From Porogramme epimiltina (taxonomy: Eukaryota; Basidiomycota; Agaricomycetes; Polyporales; Polyporaceae), in assembly GCA_900155495.1 (NCBI GenBank), contig FTLJ01000570.1, positions 1-27,148 on the forward strand: a stretch of 27,148 nt of DNA. The letters are read 5' to 3'. Made by a program: the position numbers and the translations under genes. The notes beneath the pieces were generated by a model that searched no databases, was not told the DNA's origin, and saw nothing but the letters and a program-made list of their open reading frames with translations. This document shows, piece by piece, positions 1 to 10,370 of the stretch. Numbering within the stretch: position 1 is the stretch's first letter; every line of letters starts with the position of its first letter.

Positions 1-1050
1 ACAAAGGCCAAGGCCGCGCCAGCGTCGGAGCCCGAGCCGGCGTCGGAGCCGGCAAGAAAAAAGCGCCGCAAGTCCGTCGCCGACCCCGCGACCCCCTCCG
101 CCCCTGCTCCTGCCCCCACCCCCGCATCAGAACCAACGCCCGCTCCTGCCCCCGCTCCGGCGTCGGCGCCGTCGGACGCGGCTCCAGAGAAGAAGAAGCG
201 CAGGAAATCAAAGGCGGCACCCGAGGCCGCAGAGGAGCCACACGCCGCCGAGCCCGCCTCAGCCCCACCCGCAGCCCCCACGCAGGCCGACGCCGACGCC
301 GTCGCCGACGCGCCGGTCAAGAAGGACAAGCGCAAGAAGGCGCGGGCCCAGACCTCCACTACCGCCGCCGCCGACCCCTCGCCGTCCGACGCCACCGCGT
401 CTGCTGCTGCGCCCGCCACGCCCGCGCCGTCCAAGAAGAAGCGGCGCGCGTCGGCCGTCGACTTCTTCGAAGTGGCAGATGCCGCCGCCGCGACGCCCGT
501 AGCGGCGGCTGCAGCGGCGGCGGTCGTCCCGCCTAACACGCCCGCCGCAGGGCTCGACGCGGAGACGCCGGCGAAGAAGAAGAAGCGGGCCAAGGCGAGC
601 GCGGTGGCGGAGACCCCCGTGTCGACTGCGATCGCGAAGCTCGCCGCGGCGGAGGCCGAGGGTGGAGACGAGGGCGAGGGCGACGCGCCCAAGGGCGAGA
701 CACCGAGTGGGAGGAAGCCGAGGAGGAAGAAGGCTAAGGCGGCCGAGGGCGAGGACGCGCCCGCCACTCCCGCCGCGCCTGCGCCTGCGCCCCCGGCGCC
801 AGCTGCTGCCGGTGACGACGCGTCCGGGGAGAAGAAGAAGAAGCGGAAGCATAAGGAGAAGGACGTGGGCGAGACCGCTGTCACTCCGGAGGAGCCCAAG
901 CTTGTCGCGCCGACCGTGTCTGCGGAGGAGATCAAGCAGAAGAAGCGGAGCGTCGCGGGCGTGGAGAAGAAGAAAGAGAAGGTCGTGGGGGCTAAGCCGG
1001 CGGCGAAGAGGGCGAAGGACGCCATTGTGGGCAAGTCAAAAAAGCTATGA
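1..1050 (+). CDS. Lysine-cluster, Ala/Pro-rich protein, 3' part (probable nuclear/nucleolar tail)
   Basis: Frame 1 is open from the first base to the TGA-context stop TAA-like end at 1048-1050 (codon after KKL), giving about 349 residues with no start in view, so the gene begins upstream of the window. No folded domain is visible. The chain alternates Ala/Pro/Glu/Asp-rich linkers with short basic clusters such as KKRRKS, KKKRRK, KDKRKK, KKKRKHKEK and ends in GKSKKL. Each cluster resembles a monopartite nuclear localisation signal. The acidic/basic alternation recalls the tails of Nopp140/Srp40-like and other ribosome-biogenesis proteins; that is composition-based inference, not homology. The reverse strand and other frames are also open here because of the GC-rich codon bias, but those are shadows. 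It could equally be the C-terminal extension of a larger enzyme or chromatin protein whose domain lies upstream. Confidence 0.7.
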   Translation, partial: TKAKAAPASEPEPASEPARKKRRKSVADPATPSAPAPAPTPASEPTPAPAPAPASAPSDAAPEKKKRRKSKAAPEAAEEPHAAEPASAPPAAPTQADADAVADAPVKKDKRKKARAQTSTTAAADPSPSDATASAAAPATPAPSKKKRRASAVDFFEVADAAAATPVAAAAAAAVVPPNTPAAGLDAETPAKKKKRAKASAVAETPVSTAIAKLAAAEAEGGDEGEGDAPKGETPSGRKPRRKKAKAAEGEDAPATPAAPAPAPPAPAAAGDDASGEKKKKRKHKEKDVGETAVTPEEPKLVAPTVSAEEIKQKKRSVAGVEKKKEKVVGAKPAAKRAKDAIVGKSKKL

Positions 1051-1438
1051 CCGCGGCCGCGATCGAGCGATCGTGATGTTCTGAGCGCCGTGCTTGAGGC
1101 GTTTGGTTGCTGTTGGCCAGATCTAGAGCACGCGGTATGTCCGTGTAATCAATCGATACTGGATTGTTCTGTCCTGTGCTATGTGTGATGGTGTGTACAG
1201 AATGTTCGTGAGGAAAATGAGGGTAGGATGCATATACTGTGGTAGGAGTGTGGTGCGGAACGAAGTGCAACGTATGTACATCAATGGTTCGTGAAGAGGC
1301 GTGAAGAGACGTGAGCAGATGCAGTATATGAAAGCTAATAGTACAGTCATAGCGGCCGATAGCAACGACGATAGCGACAGCGGCGATGTGGGGGCGACGA
1401 CAGAAACTCGACGGCGCACTGCGCCCGACGTGTATGAT
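1051..1438. other. Intergenic region between two convergent genes
   Basis: This 388-nt stretch lies between the stop of the lysine-rich gene (+) and the stop of the MYND gene (-). It should hold both 3' untranslated regions. It is less GC-rich than the flanks around 1140-1350. I see no RNA gene, repeat or convincing coding exon; open frames on both strands lack domain character and overlap neighbouring genes. Confidence 0.5.
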
Positions 1439-2321
1439 TCACTCGTGCCACGCCCACGGATCGCGGTACTCCTTTGTGAACACCTTTGTGACGGTGCCGC
1501 AGTTGTCGCATGCGCGAGGCGTCGGCTCGTATACCTTACTCGAGTAAGAGGTACCGTGCGGCTCGGGGTGGCGGTCGCCCGTGTACCCGTGCCCGCGGCC
1601 GTTCGAGTGGTACCACCGGGGCTCCACGAGGCAGTATTTCTTGCCAAAGTTAGAGTTTGGGCAGTAGCACGTCCCTATTGTGTGGAACATCGGGTCAGCG
1701 CCCGCACGTGTTAGGAGCGGAGGTGGCATGTAACAACGTGGTGAAGGCGCGGCATCCAGACTCGGGGCCAGGCACGGGCGCGGGAATGAAATTGCAGAAG
1801 CAGAATAGCACCTGGGTCTGACAGCGCGATGTATGGAGAACGCACCTCGCGAATAGTGCGACTCGCACGAGCCGCATGCCTGGTAGCCGCAGTCTTTGCA
1901 CATGGCAAGGCGGCGGACCTCAATCTCCTTTGCGTTGCAGCCGGTGCACTGGCCGACTGGGGGACGCTTGGGCGGGGTCATGGCAATGCGGGTGTTGATC
2001 TCGCTGAGCTTCTGGTGAATCTTGCACGACCGCTGGTGGTTGCGCCAGTCTGCGTCCCGGCAGCGTGTCCTACGTCGTCGGCGGACAGGGTTTGTGCAGC
2101 CGTGGGCAAATTGTATGAGAGAGCCACTGGAGTACTCACGAGCAATATCGCGTGGTTTTGCAGGCTGAGCACGCGTACGGTGCTTCCTTCATGCAGACCT
2201 CGCAGAAGGCGTACCCACACCGGTCTTCCTCGAGGGGGTGTGGGGGGTCGGGGCGGAGCAGGGCGGCCAGCGTAAAAATGACCATGGCACCTGCGAGCGT
2301 CGACATCGATAGGAGGAACAT
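1439..2321 (-). CDS. MYND-type zinc-finger protein
   Basis: Three exons on the minus strand: 2321-2140, 2069-1846 and 1674-1439, 642 coding nt, 213 residues. Joining exons 1 and 2 restores a MYND finger: CEVC, then CSAC, then YCSTRC, DWRNH and QRSC, the C-x2-C/C-x2-C/C-x3-C/H-x3-C zinc pattern of MYND domains, which usually bind proline-rich partners in nuclear regulators. Exon 2 adds further pairs (CTGC, CKDC, CGSC), and exon 3 adds CYC, several His residues and CDNC, so nearly the whole protein is Cys/His-rich. The first intron is 70 nt. The second is 171 nt with a CTAAC branch-like site and happens to be stop-free and a multiple of three. The ATG at 2321 is the first in frame; a hydrophobic stretch follows it (STLAGAMVIFTLAALL), which could be a membrane segment or could mean that a further 5' intron exists. 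The function is unknown; such proteins are numerous in Agaricomycetes. Confidence 0.75.
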
Positions 2322-3632
2322 GGGGGACGTCTTCCGGTGCAATGTCGAGTGGTGGTGGTTCAGGTGCAGAACGACACAGGAGAGCGCTCGCAGGGAGTCG
2401 GTTGAGGTCCGGACGCGTCGGTCACGAAGACGTCACCTGTGACTGCACGTGTTCAGACGCGTCGACGCGCCTCCGGGCCGACTACTCCGGCCGTCCAAAT
2501 GCTCGCCCCCAGCTTAGCCCCTACTACCGCCTTGGGAAACCCAAAGCACTCAAGAGGCGGAGGTAGGAATCAATATTGCACATATTCAAGCGTAATATCA
2601 CTAATTAATAATGACTAAAACTCTACGATCCCCGCGTCATCAGCTCGGCTTACTGCTTGATTACCAGTAAAGTTCTCTCCTGACTTTATCACCTTCTCGC
2701 GATTTGGGGACAACTTGTGAACCTTGTAAGAGTACATTCTGAGTAGTGCTTATGAGTAAATACATACTTCGAGAGGCCTTTCGTAGTTCTCGGCAAGATG
2801 CCCCAATGGTTCGCGGCTCCGTCCGAAATTAGAGCTGGGGCTGCGGCGGTCATTGGTTTTGAAGACAACTAGTGAAATGAGGCGGGAAGATATCGTTGAC
2901 ACGCGCCGCGGTTTTAATGGAAGATATACGACTCGTAAGCACGGTGGCCGCGTGTCTTGCACCGAAGCCTCACCACCGTAAAAAGTAGTCCCCCTACTCG
3001 AACACCGCAATGCGCATTGGATGGTTGGCACATGTCCGAGCAATCTCCGTTGCATGCTCTTCACTGATCTTGTATAGTGGGTCCTAGATCTAAACACCTC
3101 TTCTTGTGCGCTCTTAAGAGGTCTCCCTGAATGGGGCTTCGAATGTGCGGGATGATGGCTTCTGAGAATGTTACGAGCAATAGATCATCTGTGCCTGCGT
3201 CCAGAGCTCACCTACCGCGCGTCCCATTTGAAAGGCCAAGATAGATGGCCTTTAATATCAGTAGGCTATGTCGCGAAGGTTTGTGCCAGTGCAGCTCAGA
3301 GAGGGCTGAGACGGGATGAGGCCGTCCAAGTAGCTCGACAAGAGCGCCAACCGTGGGCTTTATTAGAGAAAGACCCCGGACAGTGCGACGCGTATTGGGT
3401 TGCTATATTGATGGGACGGTTGCTAAAGTGTTCGCGTTTGGGTCGCGTCGACTCGGTTTTGACTTGGACTCTGACGTCCTCTCGCCGCTCATTGCCAACG
3501 GACCCGTCCAGCAAACGACCGGGCGGTCCATGTCATTCTGCTGCGTTGGACGGTGCCTTTGAACTGACGACACACTCTGCTTTCTTCTCTACTCCGATCA
3601 CTCTCCTTCATCCTTAACGTTCTCTATACGCC
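2322..3632. other. Divergent intergenic region, MYND gene / SIN kinase
   Basis: This is about 1.3 kb between the MYND start (-) and the kinase start (+). It holds ACGCGT hexamers at 2413-2418, 2457-2462 and 3388-3393. Base composition is mixed, AT-richer around 2570-2760. Open frames exist (for example minus strand 3097-2750 and plus strand 3168-3617), but they lack domain motifs and plausible splice continuation. I see no tRNA, snRNA or transposon ends. A loose palindrome around 2525-2566 (CTACCGCCTTG against CAAGAGGCGGAGGTAG) is imperfect. Confidence 0.4.
2413..2462. promoter_or_regulatory. Paired ACGCGT (MCB-like) elements upstream of MYND gene
   Basis: Two near-identical nonamers, GACGCGTCG, occur at 2412-2420 and 2456-2464, about 90-140 bp upstream of the MYND start codon. 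ACGCGT is the MluI cell-cycle box bound by MBF-type factors in ascomycete yeasts. The hexamer is palindromic and several copies are expected by chance in GC-rich DNA of this size, so only the close pairing with shared flanks makes it notable. Between them lie an ACGTCAC (CRE-like) and a CACGTG-like site. Confidence 0.25.
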
Positions 3633-6600
3633 ATGTCCCCCACGCCATCTGGTTCCGGTTCTAACAAGCTGCTCAATGCCTATGTTCGTACATGTTCACT
3701 CGTTCACACGCACCCTGATCGTTGATGCATTCTGTGGTAGCAATTGGGAGATTCTCTCGGGAAGGGCGCGTTCGGCCAAGTCTACCGTATGTCGTGCGCC
3801 TCGCCCACGCCACGGACTGGCTGACCCGTTCGGCTAGGTGCCCTCAATTGGGCTACGGGAGAGACTGTGGCAATCAAGGAGATCCAGCTTAGCAATATCC
3901 CGAAGAGTGAGATTGGGCAGATCATGGTGCGTGCTCTGTGCATGAGGCGATCACCCGGTTACCTGAATGTCAACGCGTTACATAGTCTGAGATTGATCTG
4001 CTCAAGAATCTGAATGTGAGTTCTCGCGCTTCATTCACTCTCCCTGAAAACTGCCCCCATACACCCCCTTCCGGCACTGTCTACATGCCGCACGAGCCTT
4101 GTGCTCCCGCTGGGCTCCGATTTGTGGGAGAGCGGCATTTCCCAGTAATATTCTAGACCAGCTCTATTTAGCTGTGCTTCTTCCTCCCTCTATCCTGCCA
4201 TATCCCTTTCTCTTCCCTAGCGCCTTGCTGCTTTGCGAAGCACTGTCTGCACGACCTGGGGATGCATGGAGGACTATATTCTCTACGTGTCTCTACCCTC
4301 AAGATTTCTTTCTCTTCTGTTCCTAAACCAGCTGGTGATCGCCGAGACGTTTTCTTATACTTGATTTATAGCATCCCAATATCGTCAAATACAAGGGTTT
4401 CGAGAAGACACGGGAGTATCTGTACATTATATTAGAGTACGCTTTATTTTCTGTGAATACCTCAATATATGCTCACATACGTAGGTTCTGCGAGAATGGA
4501 TCTCTCCACAACATCTGCAAGAAGTTTGGAAAGTTCCCAGAAACGCTTGTTGGCGTCTACGTCGCGCAGATCCTGGAGGGTCTGGTGTACCTGCATGACC
4601 AGGGTGTCATTCATAGAGACATCAAGGGGGCCAACATCCTAACCAACAAGGATGGGTGCGTGAAGTTGGCGGATTTCGGTGTTGCGAGTAGTACGACAGC
4701 AGGCGCTGTCCGAGACGATGCTGTCGTCGGCAGTCCTTACTGGAGTGCGTTTCCCTCTTGTCCACACCAGTTTCTATTTCTAACAACTGTATAGTGGCAC
4801 CGGAGGTCATCGAACAGTCCGGTGCTACGACTGCTTCCGACATCTGGTCGGTATATGCCACTCATGTATGTCCGACCGCGCACTTACACCCTTGAATGCA
4901 GGAGCGTGGGATGTACGGTCATTGAGCTCCTCGAGGGCAAGCCGCCGTACCACTTCCTTGACCCAATGCCAGCCCTATTCCGTATCGTACAAGATGACAG
5001 CCCTCCAATACCGGAAGGCGCGTCACCGATCGTCAAGGACTTCCTCTACCACTGCTTCCAGAAGGACTGTAATCTGCGTATTTCTGCGAAGAAGCTTCTC
5101 AGGCACCCATGGATGGTGGCCGCACGCAAGCAGCTGGCCGCCCAGCAAGGCGGAAAGGCGTCCGAGGGCCCTACGGACGCACCGGCGAGACGTCCGGTAA
5201 GCAATTACAATTACGACGAGGCCGTCCTGAAGGTGCAAGAATGGAACGAGGCCCTAAAGTGTAAGTGTCAACATCCGGTGTTGTTTTGTCCCGAGACGCA
5301 GCTGACAACTGTAAAGCGCCCTCCCGGCCCTCGAAGCACCCGGAGCGCAACCGCAAGACGTCCACGACCGGACGCTCAGGGTCTCCACTGCCCTCGCCAA
5401 CGAACCTGATCGCGTCTGTCCAAGCAGCGTCCTCGCTTGGTGTACCCCAGCAGTCTATGCTAATGGCGCCGGCAAGGAAGCCTGGTTCTGCACCGAATGG
5501 CAAACTGGCCCCTATCGCGGCGCCGCTCGGGCACATTCGCGAGGCGCTGCCGATGCCATTCATCCTTCAACCCCCGGAGGAGCAGACTGACAACTGGGAC
5601 GACGACTTCGAAGAAGGCATTTCGCTTTCGAAGCTGCATGGTAGGTACAATATCACACGTTTTGAGAGGAAACGACTCACATTCTCATGCAGCTCTCGAC
5701 AAGCCTGCTACTGACGAAGAGAAGCCCGAGGCGGACGACAACGCTCGGACAATCCGCCCCGGTCGCAGCCCACAGGGCCTCGGGACAGTTCCCCTTCCAG
5801 TCGCTAAGGCGCCCGAGCCCCAGATCGCGTCCATTGCAGAGGACTACTCCGACCTCCTGTTCGAAGAGGAGGACGAGGTGAAGTTAGAAGAGAAGGTTGC
5901 GGACTTCAAGGTATGCAGCTGGACCCTTTTGACATGTTCACTTATTGACGGCCCCGGTCGGATAGCTCAAGAATTCTGTTCGGCGAGGACTCTTCCACCC
6001 GAACGACATCAAGACGTTCGGCCTCCAGCCGCCTTCCCCGGGCCCTATGACGGCTCCGCTCCCGGGCCTCACGCACAGGCGTTCCAGGCCCTCACTGAGT
6101 ATCCTGGCGTCGACGCCGTCGAGCGGCCCCGCCTCTGCGCGGGCGCACTCGCGTTCGTCATCATTCGTGGGCAATGAGTCCTTTGGGCGGGAGCAGGCAC
6201 GTCGGCTGCAGAAGGACATCGACAAGTACGCAGAGGCCGATGACGAAGACTACGAAGATGTCTTCGGGAAAGCGAACGGGACGTCGTCGCACCCGATGCA
6301 GACTCTGCAGCTGAACACGAGGCTGTCGAACAAGTCCTGGGTGAGTCAGGTTCCCTTGATGCGGTTCTCGTTTCATCTTGTGACTAACGTGGACCGTAGT
6401 TCGGTGATGACGATGACGACGAAGATCCGTTCGCGGAGGTACGATGAGCTTTCATGCGATATCTGGGAGGAACTGACTGATTATGGTACGACAGATCGAC
6501 GAGGGCTACGCAGAGGAAGACCTCGAAGCCAATCTTCAGCGTGATAAATATGCGCGGCTGTCCAACACAGTCACCCAGCTCATTGACGAACTTACGCCAT

Positions 6601-8830
6601 CTGCGCCTGACTTCCAGCTTCGTGATGCCTGCGACCAGTTGGTACGTGGATGTATCAGCGCGGGCTTCGAACCTGGTCAAGGCTGACGGGCCTTCTTACA
6701 GCTCAACATAGTCCAGGAGACGCCAGAGATGCAGTCGCAGTTGGTGTCAGCGCACGGGATGCTCGCTATCCTGGAGGTGTTGGAGTCCCGGACGTCGCGC
6801 GATGTCACGTTGAGGCTTCTCCAAATCATCAATGCGGTGAGCCTTTCTTCAGCCCAGTGCCGTATTCGATGGTAAGATTGATGTGCCAACTCAGCTCGTC
6901 ACTGGAGACATGGGATTCCTTGAGAGTTTCTGTTTGATTGGGTACGTGTGATCGCATGTCAGGATAAGCGGTCCTAATACTGACCGTTTATCATGAAGTG
7001 GCATTCCTGTCATTATGGGTATGTTCAGCAGTAATAATCGAAAATGTGAAGTTGGACTCACGTTCACCTAGGATTCACGTCGAAGAAGTATCCTTCTGAA
7101 TGTCGCCTTGAAGCTTCTCACTTTATTCGCCTTCTCTGCCATGCCTCAGTCTTGACGTTGCAAATGTTCATTTCGTACGTGTCTATCGGAATCGTGTTCA
7201 CCCCATTCTCACCGAATTACGCAGATGCCGCGGTTTAAAGGTCCTCGTGGACCTTCTCGACGAAGATTACAGCGAACAGTCGGATCTCGTCGTCCACGCG
7301 CTCAACGGCATCTGCAGTGTCTTCGACCTGCAGAGCCCCACAACGAAGAACGACTTCTGTCGCATGTTCATTCGAGAAGGCTTGTTAGATCCGTTGTCGT
7401 CTGCCCTCCTCAACGTCATGGTGGGCCGCGGAGAGCTGGCGTCGGACATGAACAAGAAGATCATCCAGATCATTTTGGTCTTCTGTCAAGTCTCACAGTC
7501 CGACATCCACGTACGGAATGCTCTCGGCACCCGCAAGATCGTTCGACGTGAGCAGTGCTCTGTGATCGCCTTCTTTGACTTTACGTTAATCATTCTACAG
7601 GGCTTCTGAGGGCGTGCGAGCTGTTGGATCCAGAATACCTCGTACAGATGCTCAAGGCGGTTAAACACCTCTCCATGAACGCCACCATCCTGGAAGTTCT
7701 CCAGAACGCCAACGCTATCGAGATCGTTGTGAAGATACTGGATGAACAGAGCTCCGGTCCGTTCGGGACTGTGCGTTGCTTCTTTTGATTATATCTATGT
7801 TGCAATGTTGACCGACGATGCGGTGTAGGAAATGGCCAACCACATCTTCCAGATATGCTACAACCTCTGTCGCCTCAACAAATCACGGCAAGAAGAAGCG
7901 GCCCAAGCTGGAATCATCCCGAGCCTCAAACGCGTCATCGAATCGAGTTCCCCGCTCAAGCAGTTCGCGCTTCCCATTCTCTGCGATCTAGCGAGCGCAG
8001 GGAAGAGCTGCAGAATTCTATTGTGGCAGCACGACGGATTGTCAATGTACCTGCGTCTCCTCGAAGACCCTTACTTCCAAGTCAGCGCCATCGAGTCTAT
8101 CCTTTCCTGGTGCGTGCCTTCATTTGTACCCCTCCGACGCCGCTAACATTCTTCCAGGTTGCAAGATGAGACGGCCAGGATAGAAGATGAACTCATCAAA
8201 CCGGATTCATTAGACGCCCTCCTCCGGTGCTTCGTCCAAGCGAAGGCGAATTCCTTCGAAAACCTCCTCGACCCGTTCCTTAAGATCTTCCGTATCTCGA
8301 CGAACATCGCCATTGGCGTCTCCAAATCGCAGTTCTTCAAGCGGCTCATCGACAAGCTCAGCTCGAGCAAGGCCGTCGTGCGCCTCAACCTGCTGCGCAT
8401 CCTGCGCACCGTCTGCGACGTCCACCCGAATCGCGCGGTACTTGTTGAGCGGTACGGGATCTACGACATCGTCGCGAAGTTGAGCAAGGAGGACAACGCG
8501 GTGCTCGTGCGCGAGCTCGCGCGCGAGATCGAGCCGACGCTCGCGCCCGCGCTCAAGCCGTCCGCGCGGCTGTCGAAGGGCATCGACGCGCCGAAGCCGT
8601 CCAAGGGCATCGCGCCGAAACGGATGCGGCGACACGCGTCCGAGTCTCTTGCTGGGACGCCTGCAAGCTCGATGGGTGTGCACCCCGCGCACGCGCACCC
8701 GGGCGACAGAATGGGGAGCGGCGGCAGTGGTAGCCACGCGCGCCCGGCGGGGCGAAATGGTGGCTTGGGCGGGCGGCCTTCCAGGCAGCTACTAAACGAC
8801 ATTCCATGGCAGGGCCAGGATCGGCGTTAG
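3633..8830 (+). CDS. cdc7: Septation-initiation/mitotic-exit protein kinase (Cdc7/SepH/Cdc15 family)
   Basis: Twenty-one exons: 3633-3683, 3741-3786, 3838-3926, 3986-4015, 4372-4436, 4485-4744, 4795-4846, 4902-5260, 5317-5640, 5693-5910, 5966-6340, 6400-6438, 6495-6641, 6702-6836, 6895-6941, 6999-7018, 7072-7174, 7225-7547, 7601-7770, 7829-8109, 8158-8830. They total 3807 nt, 1268 residues. The kinase domain (about 18-269) shows the glycine loop GKGAFGQVY, catalytic Lys in VAIK (46), HRDIKGAN (Asp139), DFG (157-159) and APE (182-184); it follows a very short N-terminus. A Ser/Pro-rich, acidic middle ([17 protein letters not shown]) leads to a long helical ARM-like region (about 640-1170), the architecture of S. 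pombe Cdc7, A. nidulans SepH and S. cerevisiae Cdc15. In those fungi this kinase acts at the spindle pole body and activates the Sid1-Cdc14/Sid2-Mob1 cascade for septation. The C-terminal tail is Gly/Arg/Pro-rich. Intron 4 (356 nt) and the donor of intron 7 are atypical. The symbol is by family; the ortholog name in this lineage may differ. Confidence 0.9.
4016..4371 (+). other. Exceptionally long intron 4 of the SIN kinase gene
   Basis: This intron is 356 nt, while the other nineteen introns of the gene are 48-60 nt. It starts GTGAGT and ends TTTATAG. The flanking exons join directly through the invariant kinase segment LKNLN-HPNIV, so no exon is missing. It is pyrimidine-rich in the middle and carries an imperfect repeat: GCACTGTCT at 4074 followed by GCACGAGCC at 4090, against GCACTGTCTGCACGACC at 4240-4256. 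Confidence 0.8.
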
Positions 8831-10370
8831 CTCGTTGTGTATTTGTACCCGGTGGGGTCCTGGTGTGGCCTACCTTCCATGCGTCTGCACCTTGGTAATA
8901 GCTGTTTTTTTCGCTCGCTCTTGCTTTCGCATCACTTTCCTTCATCGCACACACACATCGCATTCCCTCGGTTTAATATTGGCATACGACGAACACTCGA
9001 CGAACACGTCCCGGTCCTTACGGTTATTATTACTAGAGCTGGCCTAATATTGTATTTGTGTCAGTCTATATACATAGCCTGAGTATAGGCAGAACTAAAC
9101 TGGTGCGTTCCGCTTCCCAGCCGATTGCCAAGTTCGAGCAAGACGAGGGAGACAGAGGGTATGTATATCACGAAAGGTGAATGCTACCTCGTATGCGTTC
9201 ACTCCGGAGAATGCGTGGCCGCGCTACTCTCTCTTGAGGCCTGTGCGCCGCCCTTTAATTGGGAGTGTGAGGATTGCGACCCCGAACCGCGCAACGTTCG
9301 TCAGTTGCGAAGTAATCAAAATCAGGATAGCTGTTGGCGAACAGATCTAAGCTGAGCACAACTTGGTCAAGATGCCATGCTACGTGAACATACTCACAAC
9401 ATAGCTTTGAGGCCAGTGGTTGCGACAGCGACCTACGCTTCCTCCGTCGTATTGCTGTGGCTACCATGATGATACTCGAAGCTGGGGAGTAGGCCACAGA
9501 CCGAGTGGCTGGATCAGATAGAATAGGTCGCGTTCCTTAGCAGCTCTTATGCCATGCCCAATACTCGGAGGATAGTAGGCCATCAGGTCAGCGCAGAGAT
9601 CCTCAACCAGTCGTCCAAAAGCCTCACGCAATTGTGCTGAAGATTCGGATACATGAGCTATTTTGTCCCTCAGAGTCTTTTGGTAGGGCTCTCATTGTGG
9701 TCAAGTTTCAAATATAGAAACCCTGTCCGCAGTCAAGGAGTCAGTTCAGTGAACCCTCGAGAGATTTACAAATTCACAGAAGGGGTAACTGTGGCTTCAC
9801 ATCGCAACTCGTCAAGACACAGGGGTGGCAGCATGGGTACCGTCATGCCCCGCCATCAGGCTCTTCTGCTCCAACACGACTTCACAGTTCGCAGTGTCTG
9901 CATCGCTTACCGCAACTGAGCGCAGTTTCAGTTGACAGCGAGCGGCAACTTGAAGAGACGCGGAGTTGACGAAGTTGAACAGTCTCGAGTCTCGAGGCGA
10001 AGATGGGAGACCCCAGACGCCGCGGGACGCAGGTCGATGTCAGTGAAACTGTTTTCCCGGCAAGGAACGATTTGAACGGTAAGATCCGCCGGCTTATCTG
10101 CTCTTGAAGGGGGCATTCCCAGGGCTTACTGGTCGGCTAACAACGGTTTGTTACGGAAGTCGCTAGTCCGGTGATTACCGTCTTCCCACTCGGTACTGCT
10201 CGACGTCTTCTTCGACGTCGACGTCGCCTCTCCCATCCCCGGCGACGCTCCACACGACAATCCCCTCCCCTCCTCCTCCTCCTTCTCCCGCTGCGCTTCG
10301 TGCCTTTCCTTAATTCACCCTTCCTGAAGGCAGTCTCTGGCTTTCTCTCTCTTCGTCCCCACTCGGCCAG
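8831..10370. other. Large intergenic region with no clear gene
   Basis: About 1.5 kb between the kinase stop and the next start. The first part should be the kinase 3' UTR. From about 9240 to 9720 the minus strand has two short open stretches with coding-like composition but no start or recognisable family (one described in the findings). The last 230 nt before 10371 are strongly pyrimidine-rich, with CGACGTC repeated three times at about 10200-10227, as expected of a TATA-less fungal promoter and leader. I see no RNA gene or transposon terminus. Confidence 0.45.

Noticed and set aside
259..852. Long Arg/Leu-rich open frame on the minus strand
   Set aside because: It is antisense to the lysine-cluster gene and arises from GC-rich codon bias; no domain and an odd composition.
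3168..3617. 149-codon plus-strand frame upstream of the kinase
   Set aside because: No domain and no conserved features; it occupies the kinase promoter and leader region.
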